DNA from: an uncultured Chloroflexota bacterium
Lineage (GTDB): Bacteria > Chloroflexota > Anaerolineae > Aggregatilineales > Phototrophicaceae
NCBI GenBank assembly: GCA_937974245.1
Contig: CALJKV010000079.1
Location: 1 to 7,803 of the forward strand
Direction: 5' to 3'
Length of the DNA stretch: 7,803 nucleotides
The notes beneath the pieces were generated by a model. That model did not search any database. It saw only the letters and a program-made list of their open reading frames with translations, and was not told the origin of the DNA. The position numbers were made by a program, and so were the translations under genes. Shown here in pieces: positions 6,977 through 7,803 of this stretch; the stretch's first letter is position 1, and each line of letters starts with the position of its first letter.

Positions 6977-7012
6977 GAACGCCTCCGCAGATCGACTTCT
7001 TCATCTGCGTTC
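6977..7012 (-). promoter_or_regulatory. Two mutually exclusive hairpins around the ribosome binding site
   Basis: CGCAGAT (7009-7003) can pair with ATCTGCG (6992-6986) over a 10-base loop. Alternatively GAACGC (7012-7007) can pair with GCGTTC (6982-6977), which reaches the base just before the start codon. Both use bases 7007-7009, so they cannot form fully together. Translation control of the 405-residue gene is possible; chance pairing cannot be excluded. Confidence 0.3.
6982..6986 (-). promoter_or_regulatory. Strong ribosome binding site next to inverted repeats
   Basis: GGAGG on the minus strand lies five bases before the ATG at 6976. It sits beside one hairpin arm (6986-6992 with 7003-7009) and inside the loop of an alternative one (6977-6982 with 7007-7012). 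Confidence 0.7.
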
Positions 7013-7048
7013 CAGCGTATCAAATCCAGCATGGCGAACGTGTGTAGG

Positions 7049-7078
7049 ATTACAGTTTTGGGTTAGCAGTTCTGACAG
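7049..7078 (-). promoter_or_regulatory. Candidate sigma-70-type promoter for the 405-residue gene
   Basis: On the minus strand CTGTCA (7078-7073, 4 of 6 to TTGACA) is followed after 18 bases by TGTAAT (7054-7049, 5 of 6 to TATAAT). This predicts a start of transcription near 7042 and a leader of about 65 bases that would include the hairpin pair. It lies between the WD40-PKD stop and the 405-residue start. Chloroflexota promoter rules are not well known, so this is tentative. Confidence 0.3.
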
Positions 7079-7094
7079 CGTGATGCGTAGTTTT

Positions 7095-7769
7095 TCAGTG
7101 ACTGTCGCTGCCTGCCATCGCCGTTGGCGTGGCGAGAATCGTCTCATCGGTGGGGGGAACGGTGATGGTGATTGTTGCTCCGGTGGTGTTTGGATTAACT
7201 GTAATTACAACTTCGTCTATGCCGGTTGCCCCGGCATCGTCCGTGACAGTGAGGGTAACAGTATGGACTCCGACATTTAAATTGACCTGTGGATTGACGC
7301 CGGCAGCAATCTCGACGCCGTTCTCGCTCCAGGAATAACTCACAATCGTGCCATCCGGGTCGCTGCTACCGAAGCCATCCAACGCAACCTGTTCCGAGCC
7401 GTTGCCATTGTCGTCTGTTACCGTCTGATTGGGGCCTGCGCTGGCGATTGGAGGTGTCACAAAAGCCGCAGGACTTTGACCTGCACTGTACACTAACTGA
7501 GAACCATCAGATGTCCACACTAATGTGTCAAATGGGACAACACTGGTGACCGAAAAGCTGTGAATTTGTTGGCCTGTCGTGATATCCCACACTCTAGTAA
7601 CACCACCTTTGGATCCACCTCCGTAAGTAGCCAGATATATGCTATTGGGGTGCCAAGCAAGGGTCTGTGGAAATTCACCTGGGACCCCTTGTACCGTAAT
7701 GAGCGATGCCCCGTTAGATGCATCCAAGATTAATACGCTACCATCACCATCTAAGCCACTAGCCGGAAT
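7095..7769 (-). CDS. C-terminal part of a WD40-PKD protein, probably frameshifted upstream
   Basis: The open frame runs from just after an in-frame TAA at 7772-7770 to the TGA at 7097-7095. The only usable start is a TTG at 7727, with no ribosome binding site, so a true N-terminus is unlikely. Counting from that TTG, WD40-type blades are visible: SGLDGDGSVLILD just before it, then AWHPNSIYLATYGG...TRVWDITTG (24-52) and a partial blade TLVWTSDGSQLVYSAG (68-83). A PKD domain follows (about 93-179) with SSDPDGTIVSYSW, HTVTLTVTDDAGA and VVITV, and then a short Thr-rich tail. WD40 propellers normally need about seven blades, so most of the gene lies beyond the window edge or is lost. Base composition is lower in GC than the operon (28 of 60 at 7561-7620). 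The frame shift could be real decay or an error near a sequence end. Confidence 0.6.
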   Translation of the reverse strand: MPASGLDGDGSVLILDASNGASLITVQGVPGEFPQTLAWHPNSIYLATYGGGSKGGVTRVWDITTGQQIHSFSVTSVVPFDTLVWTSDGSQLVYSAGQSPAAFVTPPIASAGPNQTVTDDNGNGSEQVALDGFGSSDPDGTIVSYSWSENGVEIAAGVNPQVNLNVGVHTVTLTVTDDAGATGIDEVVITVNPNTTGATITITVPPTDETILATPTAMAGSDSH

Positions 7770-7803
7770 TTATCCAACAGACGAAGGCGGTTGGGATGGC
7801 CCA

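Overview
The window most resembles an accessory locus of a high-GC Chloroflexota bacterium (Anaerolineae-like). I infer this from three things: long Thr-Pro/Thr-Ala stalks on surface-anchored proteins, a TrbL/VirB6-like membrane protein next to them, and GC-rich codon use. None of this could be checked against a database. The most likely setting is a conjugation or type IV secretion module of an integrative element, read on the minus strand from right to left.

Layout from right to left. 7095-7803 (minus) holds the 3' part of a WD40-PKD protein that is less GC-rich and appears frameshifted near the window edge. 6977-7094 is an upstream region with a candidate promoter and two alternative hairpins close to a strong ribosome binding site. 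5759-6976 (minus) encodes a membrane-anchored surface protein with a Thr/Ala/Pro stalk, a discoidin/carbohydrate-binding-like beta-sandwich and an SdrD/Cna-B-like C-terminal domain. 5108-5758 (plus) is a lone opposite-strand gene for a three-helix membrane protein of unknown function; its stop codon directly abuts the stop of the previous gene. 5027-5107 is a divergent intergenic region with a small inverted repeat. Then follow three tightly packed minus-strand genes: a lipoprotein-like protein (4352-5026), an 867-residue polytopic TrbL/VirB6-like protein (1737-4340) and a 562-residue single-pass protein (49-1737). The lipoprotein and polytopic genes are 11 bp apart, and the last two share one base in a TGATG stop/start.

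A working model is that the polytopic protein forms the inner-membrane channel platform. The lipoprotein and the single-pass protein sit where VirB7-like and VirB8-like parts often sit, but they are built from different folds. The 405-residue stalk protein would act as a cell-surface contact or adhesion factor. The most unusual point is that the 562-residue protein seems to carry a sortase-like domain without the catalytic His and Cys, followed by two DUF4352-like beta-sandwiches. No RNA gene, CRISPR array, insertion sequence or attachment site was seen.
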